Assembly (NCBI GenBank): GCA_017520845.1
Contig: JAFXEU010000072.1
Span: 1 to 54,518, forward strand
Origin: Kiritimatiellia bacterium
GTDB taxonomy: Bacteria; Verrucomicrobiota; Kiritimatiellia; RFP12; UBA1067
DNA: 54,518 nucleotides
Direction: 5' to 3'
Shown here: positions 32,622 through 41,506 of the stretch, in pieces
How the letters are laid out: every line of letters starts with the position of its first letter
Numbering within the stretch: position 1 is the stretch's first letter
Notes under the pieces: model-generated
Told to the model about the DNA's origin: nothing
The model's database searches: none
Seen by the model: only the letters and a program-made list of their open reading frames with translations
Made by a program: the position numbers and the translations under genes

Positions 32622-33829
32622 CTCTTGACCATACATGAGCCGTCTTTAGTTTCAATACCGTTCATCAATGCGATCGCAACGCCGTAATTGACGATCGGAA
32701 CACCCGCTTCTACGCAGCGCGAAAGCCTGTTCATGACGGCGCGACGCGTCAACATGCATCCGCCGCAGTGAATAACGAGCTTAGGAAGATTATTTTCATC
32801 AAGCGGAAAATCGCCTCCCGACGCAAACTTAAAGTCAAGATTTCTGCCCGTAAACCTCTTTAAAAGCCGCGGAATCTTCTCTGTGCCGATATCGCCGCAC
32901 TGGCGGCGGTGAGTACACCCTTCCGCTATCAAAACCCTATCGCCGTCTCGAAGTTTCTTAATCGTCGACGCGCCTTCGCACAGAGTTTTAAGATCACCCT
33001 TTTGTCGGGCAAAAACTATCGAAAACGATGTTAGCTCGATATCCTTGTCCAAAATCGAATCGACTTCTTTAAACGCCTGCGAATCGGTTATCACAAAGCG
33101 GATATTCGCTTTGCCGAGACGATCTACAATCCCTTTCAGCTCTGAAGACTGACACACGACCGCCGACGCTCCGTTATCGATAAGTTCACGAATAACCTGC
33201 TGCTGGGGAAGAATCAACCGCCCTTTCGGCGCCGCGGCGTCTATCGGACAGACGCATACGACTATGTCACCCCTGCCGACAAGATCGGCGACGAGAGGCG
33301 CGGGCTTTTCCTGAGGCGCCGCCTTGGCAAGCCGGTCGCGGAAAGCTTCAAGCCCGTCGAGCGTTCTGCACGAAAGCGCGATTTCTCCTTCGGCGCAGAC
33401 CGCATTCTGAACAAGATCGCTTTTAGTTCTTACGACTATCAGCGCGACGCCGCGCCGTGCACAGGTTTCACGCACATGACGGTCGTTCTCGAGCTCATCC
33501 GCGCCGGCGGGAATCGCAAGAACAGCGATATCGGCAAGTTCAAGAACCGCGAGAGACTTCTCGATCCGCTTAAGGCCCAGCTCACCCTCGTCATCGAGCC
33601 CGGCGGTATCTGTAACAAGGCACGGGCCGAGAGGAAGAATCTCCATCGCTTTTGAAACGGGATCGGTAGTCGTTCCGGGAACGTCCGAAACGATAGCGAG
33701 CGTCTGCCCCGTAAGAGCGTTAATCAGCGAAGACTTACCGGCGTTGCGGCGCCCGAAAAAGGCGATACGCGTCCTGTTGGCGTTTGGAGTCGAATCGTTA
33801 TGCATAGTGGCGTTGCTGGAGATATTCAT
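32618..33829 (-). CDS. hydF: [FeFe]-hydrogenase H-cluster maturation GTPase HydF
   Basis: A 403-residue scaffold on which the 2Fe subcluster of [FeFe]-hydrogenase is built before transfer to HydA. The N-terminal GTPase has 'FFGRRNAGKSSLINAL' (P-loop), 'DVPGTTTDP', 'DTAGLDDEG' and 'RTKSD'. A dimerisation domain follows, and the C-terminal Fe-S domain has 'GCTHRRQCGDIG' and 'IHCGGCM' (the CxH...HCxxC cluster ligands). HydE, HydG and HydA are not in the window. The start is ATG 33829, or GTG 33832; the TATACT box ends only 7 nt before the GTG, so the mRNA is nearly leaderless. It implies H2 metabolism in an anaerobe. Confidence 0.95.
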   Translation of the reverse strand: MNISSNATMHNDSTPNANRTRIAFFGRRNAGKSSLINALTGQTLAIVSDVPGTTTDPVSKAMEILPLGPCLVTDTAGLDDEGELGLKRIEKSLAVLELADIAVLAIPAGADELENDRHVRETCARRGVALIVVRTKSDLVQNAVCAEGEIALSCRTLDGLEAFRDRLAKAAPQEKPAPLVADLVGRGDIVVCVCPIDAAAPKGRLILPQQQVIRELIDNGASAVVCQSSELKGIVDRLGKANIRFVITDSQAFKEVDSILDKDIELTSFSIVFARQKGDLKTLCEGASTIKKLRDGDRVLIAEGCTHRRQCGDIGTEKIPRLLKRFTGRNLDFKFASGGDFPLDENNLPKLVIHCGGCMLTRRAVMNRLSRCVEAGVPIVNYGVAIALMNGIETKDGSCMVKR

Positions 33830-33839
33830 CACTCGTTAC

Positions 33840-33869
33840 AGTATACCCCATCTTTCAGCGGATAGTCAA
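33840..33869 (-). promoter_or_regulatory. Promoter of hydF
   Basis: TTGACT (-35, 33869-33864), an 18-bp spacer and TATACT (-10, 33845-33840) on the minus strand. This is the clearest -35/-10 pair in the window. The expected start falls within about 1-5 nt of the hydF start codon. Confidence 0.65.
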
Positions 33870-33880
33870 TCCGATAAAAC

Positions 33881-33909
33881 AAAAAAGCCTCGGAATCCCG
33901 AGGCTTTTT
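33881..33909. terminator. Rho-independent terminator of the PepSY gene
   Basis: AAAAAAGCCTCGG and CCGAGGCTTTTT form a 12-bp stem, with T-runs on both strands. It lies 20 nt after the PepSY-protein stop codon. Confidence 0.9.
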
Positions 33910-33929
33910 ATGCATGCCGGCAAATTGGC

Positions 33930-34295
33930 TTAATCGAGCTCCTTTTTCGACTTCAGCACCTTGCCGGTGACCGCGTCGATATCGTATTCGTAATCGTAAA
34001 GACCCGATTCGAATTCGACTTCATAAACCATGACGCCGTTTTCGCGGTCAAGTTCACACTGCAGGTCACGCACTTTGGCGCGCTCAAGACCGGCATGCGT
34101 AAGAGCCGCATTAATCGCAGCCTCCTTGCCGATGTACTTCTTCGCTTCGGCGGACTTTCCTTTTTTGCAACACGATTTGCACTCAGCTTTAACTTCGGCA
34201 GGCTCTGCGTTGCATTTTTTCTGGGGCATCGTGAGGTCGGCCGCGAACACCGCCGCGGACACCGTCAATACGACAAGTATTAGACTTTTCTTCAT
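33930..34295 (-). CDS. Exported PepSY-domain protein
   Basis: A 121-residue protein with a signal peptide (MKKSLILVVLTVSAAVFA). A short Cys/Lys-rich segment (residues ~25-48, 'CKSCCKKGK') precedes a single PepSY domain ('IGKEAAINAALTHAGL', 'VYEVEFESGLYDYEYDIDAVTGKVL'). PepSY domains are extracytoplasmic and often regulate or inhibit peptidases or sense metals; the cysteines could bind metal. Start 34295 has AAAGGAG 7-8 nt upstream. A TGATATACT promoter lies close upstream (~34324-34332). Monocistronic with its own terminator. Confidence 0.88.
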   Translation of the reverse strand: MKKSLILVVLTVSAAVFAADLTMPQKKCNAEPAEVKAECKSCCKKGKSAEAKKYIGKEAAINAALTHAGLERAKVRDLQCELDRENGVMVYEVEFESGLYDYEYDIDAVTGKVLKSKKELD

Positions 34296-34365
34296 TTTGG
34301 TGCTCCTTTCTTTTTGATTGGAGTATATCACGATTTTTTTCACCGCGCAATAGGAAAGTGTTACT

Positions 34366-35331
34366 TCATCTATATGTGTCGTGGCTAAACTCTTCTAGTC
34401 CCGCCTTTTCAAGCCAGGACCGCATTCGGGCGTTGCTGAAATCGAGGTTGTGCGAAACAGTATCTAACGCATATAATGTCGGATCGAAAAGCGGTTTTCT
34501 TTTTGAAAGCGCCGTCGAAAGCGCGGCAATCGGGCGTATCAAAGCCATTGGCAGCGTCGTCTCGCGCAAGCGCTTTCCAGGAAGGAACTCCGCCGCAAGT
34601 TCGCGATAGTATTCGCTTAACGTTACGCGCCGCGAATCCAGTACCGTAACTCCCTCCCCGCCCGCTTCCGGCAAAACCATCGCCGCGTGGAGCGTACGGC
34701 AGACATTCTCCACATGAGCGAGAGGCCAGCGGTTCCGTCCGCGCCACTTTCCGAAATGAAAAACGAACGGCGAATTCTTCAGGTATGCGACGGTGCGCGG
34801 CGTGATGGAAGTATCTCCCCGTCCATAGACTACGCATGGTCTTACGCAACTGAAGCGCTCACGAGAGAGATTCGCCGCGAGCCACTTTTCGGAAAGTATC
34901 TTATACTTCGGATAAGGATTCACAGCGCTCTCGTCAAAACTCAGTTCATCCTCACTTTCGCCGTTAAAATCATGAAGACCGTAAACATCAGCTGTCGACA
35001 AATACACAAAGCGCTTCACATTACGATCCGTTGAGACGGAAGCGAGATTTTTAACGACCTCATAGTTTGCGGCACGGAACCATTCATCACGACCGACATC
35101 GCTTGCCCGCGCCGCAATGTGGACGACATAGTCCGGCTTGTCGTCGAAGAGACGCCCAATCGCCGCCTCGTCCGTCAAATCGGCCGTAATCGTCTTTACG
35201 CCCAGCCGCGCAAAACGATCCGCGACCTTGCGATGGACGACGCCGACGACGCGGTAACCGGCGCGGACGAAATATTCCGCCGCGTTCGAGCCGATGTATC
35301 CGCCTGCACCTGTGACGAGAACCGTTTCCAT
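34366..35331 (-). CDS. NAD-dependent epimerase/dehydratase (extended SDR)
   Basis: A 321-residue sugar-nucleotide epimerase or dehydratase-type protein. 'VLVTGAGGYIGSNAAEYF' is the NAD site, 'VYLSTADVYG' carries the Ser, and 'NPYPKYKILSEKWL' gives the YxxxK catalytic pair. 'CVRPCVVYGRGD' and 'RWPLAHVENVCRTLHAAM' follow. Closest in pattern to UDP-glucose 4-epimerase or 3-beta-HSD-like SDRs, but the substrate is not clear. It starts 30 nt after the AlbA-type ATPase gene, GGAGAG upstream, so it may be read from the accessory island. Confidence 0.85.
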   Translation of the reverse strand: METVLVTGAGGYIGSNAAEYFVRAGYRVVGVVHRKVADRFARLGVKTITADLTDEAAIGRLFDDKPDYVVHIAARASDVGRDEWFRAANYEVVKNLASVSTDRNVKRFVYLSTADVYGLHDFNGESEDELSFDESAVNPYPKYKILSEKWLAANLSRERFSCVRPCVVYGRGDTSITPRTVAYLKNSPFVFHFGKWRGRNRWPLAHVENVCRTLHAAMVLPEAGGEGVTVLDSRRVTLSEYYRELAAEFLPGKRLRETTLPMALIRPIAALSTALSKRKPLFDPTLYALDTVSHNLDFSNARMRSWLEKAGLEEFSHDTYR

Positions 35332-35361
35332 TCTCTCTCCATTTCAGTTTGCCGATCCCTA

Positions 35362-36969
35362 TCACTTCTTCACAATCCACTTGCCGCCTTTGTCTCCGCC
35401 CTCTCGGACAAGGAGGCCAACCTCTTTCATGGCACGTATGGCGCGCCAGACACTGATTGCGGAAAAGCCCAGTCTTTTGGCGACGGAAGGAATATCTACT
35501 TCTGGGTCTTCAGCGAAGGCGGCAAGAACCTTTCTGGCGTTTTCGCGGAAGTCGTTTCTATATGCACCCATCAGAATATCAAACTCGCCTTTTTCACCTT
35601 CACTTCTTTGCTTTTCATCGTCACTTATCCGATTTACATCTTCACTTACGGCCTTTTTCATCGTCACTTCGGCGTTTACATCTTCACTTATGGCCCTTTT
35701 CTCCCTCACTTCCTGCTTTTTCACCCCCAATTCCGACTCGTCCGCCTCAAACTCGACAATAACCTTGGTGCGGTCGGGTTCGTAGGATTCGATAATGGAC
35801 GGCTCGGCAAACTTCTCTTTCTCCCAGACACCATACAGGCTCGACAGCCCCATGCCGGAACGTTCGCCGATGCGCACCAGCGAAAAGATGTTGAATATCT
35901 TTCCGTTTCGCGCGTCGCTCGTGCCGCCCGCGATGGCTACGGACTTGCTCATGCGCAGCGTCCCCGGATTCGAGACCTCCAGCCGCTTGGGGTACTTGTC
36001 AATCACGATGCCCCTCCGCCCGTGGTAGTCCGCATGGATGAACGCGTTCGCCAACACTTCGCGCAGAGCCTTGTGGACAGGTGTATCATCATCCCTCGTC
36101 ACGTTGTCCGACGCAATCTTGAACGGCACCTTCACCCCCGCCGTGATCGACTGGTTGACGCGGAAGAAGAAGTCGAAGACGTTTCCGCTCCAGTTGGCAT
36201 CGCCCGAACACACGCGATCCGTCCAGCGGACGTCTGGCGAGAGGTGCTCGCGGTAGTCGAGGAAGAAGTACGGCAGGACGTTTGTAATCTCATTGAAGTC
36301 ACCGAAGCAGACAAGCCCAGCAAGCGTCGGATGCACCTTGCCGTCGTGCCCGCGAGCCGCCGCGCCGATCTTCATCAAGAAGCCGTCATCGGCCAACCCG
36401 CTCCAGACATGTCCAGGGCGCAACTGGCTGAAGTACATCCGATACCGGCGGATGGAATCGGCGTCAAGGTCGGCAATCGTCAGTTCGTCAAGGACGCAGT
36501 TGTCCGCTGTCTCCGCGCACTTGTCGCGGATCATGCCCTCGACAGTCTCCCGCGAGCAATGGTAGTCACCCTCGCCGTTTCTGCGGTACGTTCCCTTGAA
36601 CACGTCCGCGCCAACAAAGACCGGGCGGACAGTGCGCTCCGCTCGCGGGACTTCGACAACAACAAGCCGTTTGCCGTCAACCTCGATGGGATAAACAGAC
36701 TCGTTGAACAGGACATTCGCACTGATCTTCTCGGCGTTGTTGACCGCGTTCCAGATGTCGGCCACCGTTTTCTCTACATCCGGCAATCCCTCGACCTCGC
36801 GCTTGCCGTCCTTTTCGCGGATGCCAAGGATGATGGTTCCGCCGTCCGTGTTGGCGAACGCGCTGTACGATGGCCAGAAGTCGGCGGGAACGCCGCCTTT
36901 CGCCCGCTTGAACTCGACGGCGGCATTCTCGCTCTTTTCCACAAGTTTCTTGATCTCTTCCGGTTTCAT
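35362..36969 (-). CDS. Schlafen/AlbA_2-domain ATP-binding protein
   Basis: A 535-residue protein. The N-terminal AlbA_2 (Schlafen-like) domain is at ~1-150 ('ENAAVEFKRAKG', 'AFANTDGGTIILGI', 'YRRNGEGDYHCSRE'). A GHKL/HATPase_c_4-like ATP-binding region follows ('KALREVLANAFIHADY', 'RLEVSNPGTL', 'ERSGMGLSSLYGVWEK', ~310-410), and a C-terminal winged helix-turn-helix ('DIPSVAKRLGFSAISVWRAIRAM'). Proteins with this layout are annotated as ATP-dependent regulators and are enriched in defence islands. The linker at ~420-462 is a minisatellite of AAGTGA units. It starts 11 nt after the RapZ-like gene with GAGGGG, as the last gene of the ASCH cassette. Confidence 0.88.
   Translation of the reverse strand: MKPEEIKKLVEKSENAAVEFKRAKGGVPADFWPSYSAFANTDGGTIILGIREKDGKREVEGLPDVEKTVADIWNAVNNAEKISANVLFNESVYPIEVDGKRLVVVEVPRAERTVRPVFVGADVFKGTYRRNGEGDYHCSRETVEGMIRDKCAETADNCVLDELTIADLDADSIRRYRMYFSQLRPGHVWSGLADDGFLMKIGAAARGHDGKVHPTLAGLVCFGDFNEITNVLPYFFLDYREHLSPDVRWTDRVCSGDANWSGNVFDFFFRVNQSITAGVKVPFKIASDNVTRDDDTPVHKALREVLANAFIHADYHGRRGIVIDKYPKRLEVSNPGTLRMSKSVAIAGGTSDARNGKIFNIFSLVRIGERSGMGLSSLYGVWEKEKFAEPSIIESYEPDRTKVIVEFEADESELGVKKQEVREKRAISEDVNAEVTMKKAVSEDVNRISDDEKQRSEGEKGEFDILMGAYRNDFRENARKVLAAFAEDPEVDIPSVAKRLGFSAISVWRAIRAMKEVGLLVREGGDKGGKWIVKK
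35586..35711 (-). repeat. Six-unit degenerate minisatellite (20-22 nt) inside the AlbA-type gene
   Basis: On the minus strand, six consecutive units of 22, 20, 22, 21, 21 and 20 nt each begin AAGTGA, and most continue NGRTGWAAA (for example AAGTGAAGATGTAAACGCCG). They encode the charged linker 'ISEDVNAEVTMKKAVSEDVN...'. Because unit lengths are not multiples of three, neighbouring units are read in different frames, so repeat loss or gain could switch the C-terminal helix-turn-helix in or out of frame. Confidence 0.8.
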
Positions 36970-36980
36970 CTCAACCCCTC

Positions 36981-37412
36981 TTAGAAGATTATATCACGAT
37001 TTTCCTTGGCGTGGTTGGTCGTCCAGTATTGTTTCGCTGTATGGGAGACTTCAATTTCAACACCATCGATGCCCGCCAATCGCTCCGCCATGCGCTCGGC
37101 GAAGTACACGGATCGGTGCTGACCTCCGGTGCAGCCGAAAGCGACTTGAAGATGATCACGGCCATCCCGCTTGTATTGCTCTATTGATTGGCGGACAAGC
37201 GTCTCGGTCGCCTCAAGGAACGGCTCGACCGTCTCCGGGAATCGGGCGAAGAAGTCCGCCACGGGTTTGTCGCGCCCCGTATAGCCGCGCAAGGATTCAT
37301 CCCAGAAAGGATTAGGCATCGCCCGACAGTCAAAGACAAAGCCGCCGCCATTCCCGGTCGGATCGTCCGGGATTCCGCGCTTGAAGGAGAACGATAGAAT
37401 TGTGACCTTCAT
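36981..37412 (-). CDS. Stand-alone RapZ C-terminal domain protein
   Basis: A 143-residue protein equivalent to the C-terminal half of RapZ, without the N-terminal P-loop kinase domain. 'GGGFVFDCRAMPNPFW', 'YTGRDKPVADFF', 'LQVAFGCTGGQHRSVYFAE' and 'RMAERL' are the conserved blocks, including the GCTGGxHRS phosphate-binding loop. In enterobacteria this domain binds glucosamine-6-phosphate and small RNAs GlmZ/GlmY. Here it is embedded in a cassette with ASCH, HEPN-like and AlbA-type genes (ATGA overlap upstream, 11-nt gap downstream), which suggests a nucleotide- or RNA-sensing role. Its last codons contain a TGATATAAT that may be an internal promoter for the next gene. Confidence 0.88.
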   Translation of the reverse strand: MKVTILSFSFKRGIPDDPTGNGGGFVFDCRAMPNPFWDESLRGYTGRDKPVADFFARFPETVEPFLEATETLVRQSIEQYKRDGRDHLQVAFGCTGGQHRSVYFAERMAERLAGIDGVEIEVSHTAKQYWTTNHAKENRDIIF

Positions 37413-38299
37413 TTGCCACCTCCTTTCAATTTGGCATTAATCTGTGCTATCGCACCTTTGAGTACTTGCAAGCAGATTTTGGCCGTGTTGATGTCTGGAG
37501 AAAATTGCCGCGCATTCTGTTCAAAGGGATGTATGTAATTTCTGAAATCTCTAACAACGTGACAGAACTTGTGAACGTCCTCCTTGAGATAGCCAAGTTC
37601 CTTTGCAACATTGATCAAAGATTCCAGCCGCCAATCTGTAATCTGTTTTACATTCCCATGTGAGTCTTTTTGCGCTGCGCGAGCTTTGCAAAACATACTT
37701 GCATTTGATGTGGCAATTGACAGCAAGACCGCTTCAAGAATGCTACCTGTAAGGAAGATTGCAGAAAGCGGAGCGTTTGCATTCAAGCATCTTTTTAACT
37801 CATCAAGTCGTTCTTCGACAATGTTCTGGACGCCAGAAATCGGCAACAAACCATCAAACGAAATTTCAGCGAATTCCTTTCTGAGAAAATCATCTTCCGT
37901 TTCTACGACATTCTCGTTCGCTTTGGCATTGTCAATTGAAAAAGACGGTTTGGCCCGCTTAAACGAGATGTCACTCAAGTTGTTATCCCAAAAGATGTTC
38001 CATCCATCAAATTGCAACTCATTGTTAAAGGCCGTTATGCCCTCGGTGAATTTCTCGCTAGTTCCAAACTCGCGTGGCGAGAAAACGGTGCGAATAATCT
38101 TTTCAAGTTCAGAGCGCCCGTTTATCTGCTCAAGATGAGTTTGCGTGTATGTCGATCTGGATGGAAATCCTGCCCCATATGTATCATGAAATCCTACTGA
38201 ATTAAACAACTGCACCAGCATGGGGCCGCTTCTATAGACAGGGGCCTCATTTACGTAATGTATGAGCAAGTTCAATGTTCTCGGAGATAGATTTATCAT
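37409..38299 (-). CDS. AbiJ-like protein with C-terminal HEPN-type domain
   Basis: A 296-residue protein. The N-terminal ~80 residues ('LFNSVGFHDTYGAGFPSRSTY', 'LEQINGRSELEKIIRTVF') resemble the N-terminal domains of AbiJ-type abortive-infection proteins. The C-terminal helical part ends in 'RDFRNYIHP' (Arg250/Arg253-Asn254/His257), the R...H pattern of HEPN ribonucleases and their relatives. The start at 38299 is chosen for its ATGA overlap with the ASCH gene; the longer frame would intrude 60 nt. The stop overlaps the RapZ-like start (ATGA). Family assignment is from pattern only. An RNA-cleaving defence or toxin effector is a reasonable inference. Confidence 0.65.
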   Translation of the reverse strand: MINLSPRTLNLLIHYVNEAPVYRSGPMLVQLFNSVGFHDTYGAGFPSRSTYTQTHLEQINGRSELEKIIRTVFSPREFGTSEKFTEGITAFNNELQFDGWNIFWDNNLSDISFKRAKPSFSIDNAKANENVVETEDDFLRKEFAEISFDGLLPISGVQNIVEERLDELKRCLNANAPLSAIFLTGSILEAVLLSIATSNASMFCKARAAQKDSHGNVKQITDWRLESLINVAKELGYLKEDVHKFCHVVRDFRNYIHPFEQNARQFSPDINTAKICLQVLKGAIAQINAKLKGGGK

Positions 38300-38766
38300 C
38301 TCTCGCCTCCGTTCTTCGACATTGAGACTGCGGTAATTAACTCTTCCGGCAACTGCCACATTCCGACATTGCCGCGACAGGGGAATGGGTCAGGCAATTT
38401 GCGGATGTTTGAGAGCAGCCACCAGTAACGGTAGCCTTCGTTCCAAAACTGCGCCTGAACCCGCCAAGGTTCTTCTTCGGGTTCTGCATCTATCGCCTGG
38501 TAGTCCATCACCGCGATGATGTGGCCGGGCCAACGGCTCGCTTCTTCCCATGTCGGGATGATGGCATCCACCATGTCACCGTTGAATCGCCGCAACCACG
38601 CTTTGATGCCGTCATATTCGGCACGGCAGAACTTCTTGGAAACGCTCATCGCGCAACGCCCCCTCGCCGGGACCGGCAGACAACTGCGGTTTTCCACACG
38701 CTTCAGTCCCGACATAATCAGGGCGGCGTATGCTCCGGTGCATGTAAAGGCGTTGACGATTTGCAT
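38296..38766 (-). CDS. ASCH-domain protein
   Basis: A 156-residue protein of the ASCH (PUA-like fold) family: 'AYAALIMSGLKRVENRSCLP' (the GxKxxExR core), 'RGRCAMSVSKKF' and the closing 'PFPCRGNVGMWQLPEEL'. ASCH proteins bind or process RNA or nucleosides; E. coli YqfB hydrolyses N4-acetylcytidine. It is the first gene of a four-gene cassette. AGGAG sits before the ATG, preceded by an AGATATAAT box just downstream of the res gene. Confidence 0.85.
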   Translation of the reverse strand: MQIVNAFTCTGAYAALIMSGLKRVENRSCLPVPARGRCAMSVSKKFCRAEYDGIKAWLRRFNGDMVDAIIPTWEEASRWPGHIIAVMDYQAIDAEPEEEPWRVQAQFWNEGYRYWWLLSNIRKLPDPFPCRGNVGMWQLPEELITAVSMSKNGGER

Positions 38767-38830
38767 GCTCTAAATCTCCTGTCCATTATATCTCTGATTC
38801 GGGCCTTACTACCTAAAAGTACTCAGCACC

Positions 38831-41506
38831 CTATCCTTGATTCAAGTCCCCAACTGTCTTCACCACGCAATATTCCACGTTGGAAAATAACGCGTAATGC
38901 GCCTCGGCGCACTTTATCTTCTGCTTCTCAGTTCCCGACAGTTTTTCAATATCAACCTTTCCCACACCAGTATTCTTCGTCTCTGCTACAAAGTATATCT
39001 TTCTCTCATCCTTGAACACAACAGCCCAATCAGGGTTGTATGCGCCGATTGGAGTCGGGATTCTGAACCAGTTCGGCAACTTGAAGTAAAACTCAACCTG
39101 CTCGCTTGCTTCGCAGTCCTTCGCGAATTGCGTCTCCGTATCCGAATCAAGCGGAATGTAATTAGCATAAATTGTTTTGTTCGCTTTACTGCTATCCGCA
39201 CTGCCAACCTTAAAGGTGAAACTGTTCAGGTATATCTCCAAATCACGATCCTCAAATAACGTCATCTCGTACTCCCGGTTCCCGATACGCTCATACTTGA
39301 TGCCGGAAATCATAAGAGAATAGAGTTCTTTCCGTATTACCTCAACAGCGCAATCCATGAACAATTGTGGATTCCTCACCAGCTCGGTCATTCTGCCCGA
39401 CTTTTCGAGAATGCTCATGATTGTCGCTCGCGTCAGTTCCGTCTTATTCTGAATGTACCCTAACACGTCCGGAATCGCAAGCGGCTGGTTATCAATCTTG
39501 ACGGGATTCTCTGATAAAAACTGCGTCCCTACACCCTGATCGCCGGACATCGTCATCTTGACTTTCGTCGAACGAATCGACGGCGCAGAAATGGGCGGCA
39601 GAGTTGCGACATGTTTTGCCGCCATGTCTATTAGTTCTTCTGTCTTATAATTCACACGATAAGTCGTACGATATTTTATGCGTTCCCATATTTCCAGAAA
39701 GCGCGGATCGACCTCAAACCCCTTACGGTACTTGACAGCCTTGCGCTTTCGCGCATTCTTGACACGTTTGCGAAACTCCATTCCACAGTCTTCCTCGAAC
39801 TCACTTTGCAGCGCCTTCGCGAAATCCTCGTATGATTCGTTGGCTATGACCGTCAGACGATTTATGCCACTATCGTAGATTCGCACCCCTTCCTGATTGA
39901 CAGGCAACCTTAGCCCTCGCCCTATTTCTTGCCGCTTTTTTATGTCGGACTTCGTCTCGTTCAAAGTGCAAATCTGGAACACGTTTGGGTTGTCCCATCC
40001 CTCACGCAGAGCCGAATGCGAGAATATGAACCGGAGCGGATTGGAAATGTCTAACAACGTCTCCTTATCCTTCATGATCAATGAATACGTGTCGTTGTCC
40101 GCCTGCGTTTCACCATTGGTGTCTTTCATACGACCTTTCTTGTCTTGCGAGAAATAGCCGTTGTGGACTTTATCTACAGATGCCGTGTCTAATGTACGGT
40201 ACGTGTTCTTTTTAATCAATTCGGAATAGGCCTCTTCAAACCAACGCGTGAACTTTCCCGCGACAGGTTTACCTCGCTCGTCATAGTCACGGTAGTTGGC
40301 TACCCTGTCGATGAAAAACAATGACAACACCTTGATCCCAAGCCGTCTGTATTTCAATTCTTTTCGCAAATGCTCTTCCACGGTTCTGCGAATCTGAAAA
40401 CGCATGACCTCGTCCGCCATTCCCCCCAAGTGCTGCCCGACGAAAAGAATATTGCCATTTGCAAAAGCAATACACTCGTTCCCGGCATCGATTTCCTCCA
40501 CGATATAGCCGTCTGAATATACTTCCCGCTCATTTGAAAGCCTGTAGAGATCATCCCCTACACGTACTGTGAACTCCTTTTCCGCCACACCGTCTTTGGT
40601 GCTACAATGGATGCGGATCTTCGCCATCACCTTCGTCTTTGCGCTCTTTATGGACTCCAGTACAACGTACGCGCCGTTGAATGGGCTCTCCTCAAGTACC
40701 GAATCAACCTCTATCTGCTTCACCAGTTCCAAGTCGTATGCCTTTACAGGATTCAGACTGTAGATCAGGTTGTACACGTTCCTGTGCGTCGCGGAATAGC
40801 GCAGAGTACAAAGCGGATTCAACCTGTCTATTGCCGCCGATCGCTTGTCCGTCTCCATGTTCTGAGGTTCATCAACAATCACGATTGGCGACACCGCTTG
40901 AATGAACTGGACGGGTTCCCGCCCGCTCAATTTGTCGTTCGGCTTGTTGATGATATTCTCGTCCTTCGCGAACGAATCAATGTTGATGACAAGAACATCG
41001 ATGGCATTGCTCGTCGCAAAACCACGCAACGCAGACACACGACCGCTATCGTACACTTGAAAATGAAACGGTACATTGTCATACAGATTCTGGAAATGCT
41101 CGTGCGTAATCTGAAGGTTCTTTAGTACACCCTCCCGAATGGCAATTGACGGTACGACTATCACGAACTTCTTGAACCCATATTTCTTCGATAGTTCGTA
41201 GATCGTGCGCAAATAGACATACGTCTTACCCGTTCCCGTCTCCATCTCTATGGAGAAATGGCGACCTTCCAACTTACCGGACTGAACAATATCGTTTCGT
41301 GCCTGTACAGTCCGAAGGTTTGTCAGAAGTTGCTCATCGGAAAGTACAATCCTATTCCGCGTAACACAGGCAAGACTCAACTCCTCCGGCTCGACAAGCG
41401 GAATCTCGTCCACGGAGTCAACCGTAGGCTGCCCCTCAAACAGATCTACTGCCGACTTTACCGCAGCCAGCTGATAGTCAAGATTGGAATCGAATGAAAG
41501 TTTCAT
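38831..41506 (-). CDS. res: Type III restriction enzyme Res subunit
   Basis: An 891-residue translocating endonuclease that works with Mod. The DEAD-like helicase has 'FSIEMETGTGKTYVYLRTI' (Walker A, ~86), 'VIVDEPQNME' (Walker B, ~209), 'LRYSATHRNVY', 'FSHSALREGWDNPNVFQIC' and 'RQEIGRGLRLPVN' (motif VI). The C-terminal nuclease of PD-(D/E)XK type is 'NPDWAVVF...IYFVAETKN' (~840-865). All motifs look intact. It starts with an ATGA overlap on the PD-(D/E)XK gene. The matching mod gene is not adjacent; two other genes lie between them. Confidence 0.93.
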   Translation of the reverse strand: MKLSFDSNLDYQLAAVKSAVDLFEGQPTVDSVDEIPLVEPEELSLACVTRNRIVLSDEQLLTNLRTVQARNDIVQSGKLEGRHFSIEMETGTGKTYVYLRTIYELSKKYGFKKFVIVVPSIAIREGVLKNLQITHEHFQNLYDNVPFHFQVYDSGRVSALRGFATSNAIDVLVINIDSFAKDENIINKPNDKLSGREPVQFIQAVSPIVIVDEPQNMETDKRSAAIDRLNPLCTLRYSATHRNVYNLIYSLNPVKAYDLELVKQIEVDSVLEESPFNGAYVVLESIKSAKTKVMAKIRIHCSTKDGVAEKEFTVRVGDDLYRLSNEREVYSDGYIVEEIDAGNECIAFANGNILFVGQHLGGMADEVMRFQIRRTVEEHLRKELKYRRLGIKVLSLFFIDRVANYRDYDERGKPVAGKFTRWFEEAYSELIKKNTYRTLDTASVDKVHNGYFSQDKKGRMKDTNGETQADNDTYSLIMKDKETLLDISNPLRFIFSHSALREGWDNPNVFQICTLNETKSDIKKRQEIGRGLRLPVNQEGVRIYDSGINRLTVIANESYEDFAKALQSEFEEDCGMEFRKRVKNARKRKAVKYRKGFEVDPRFLEIWERIKYRTTYRVNYKTEELIDMAAKHVATLPPISAPSIRSTKVKMTMSGDQGVGTQFLSENPVKIDNQPLAIPDVLGYIQNKTELTRATIMSILEKSGRMTELVRNPQLFMDCAVEVIRKELYSLMISGIKYERIGNREYEMTLFEDRDLEIYLNSFTFKVGSADSSKANKTIYANYIPLDSDTETQFAKDCEASEQVEFYFKLPNWFRIPTPIGAYNPDWAVVFKDERKIYFVAETKNTGVGKVDIEKLSGTEKQKIKCAEAHYALFSNVEYCVVKTVGDLNQG

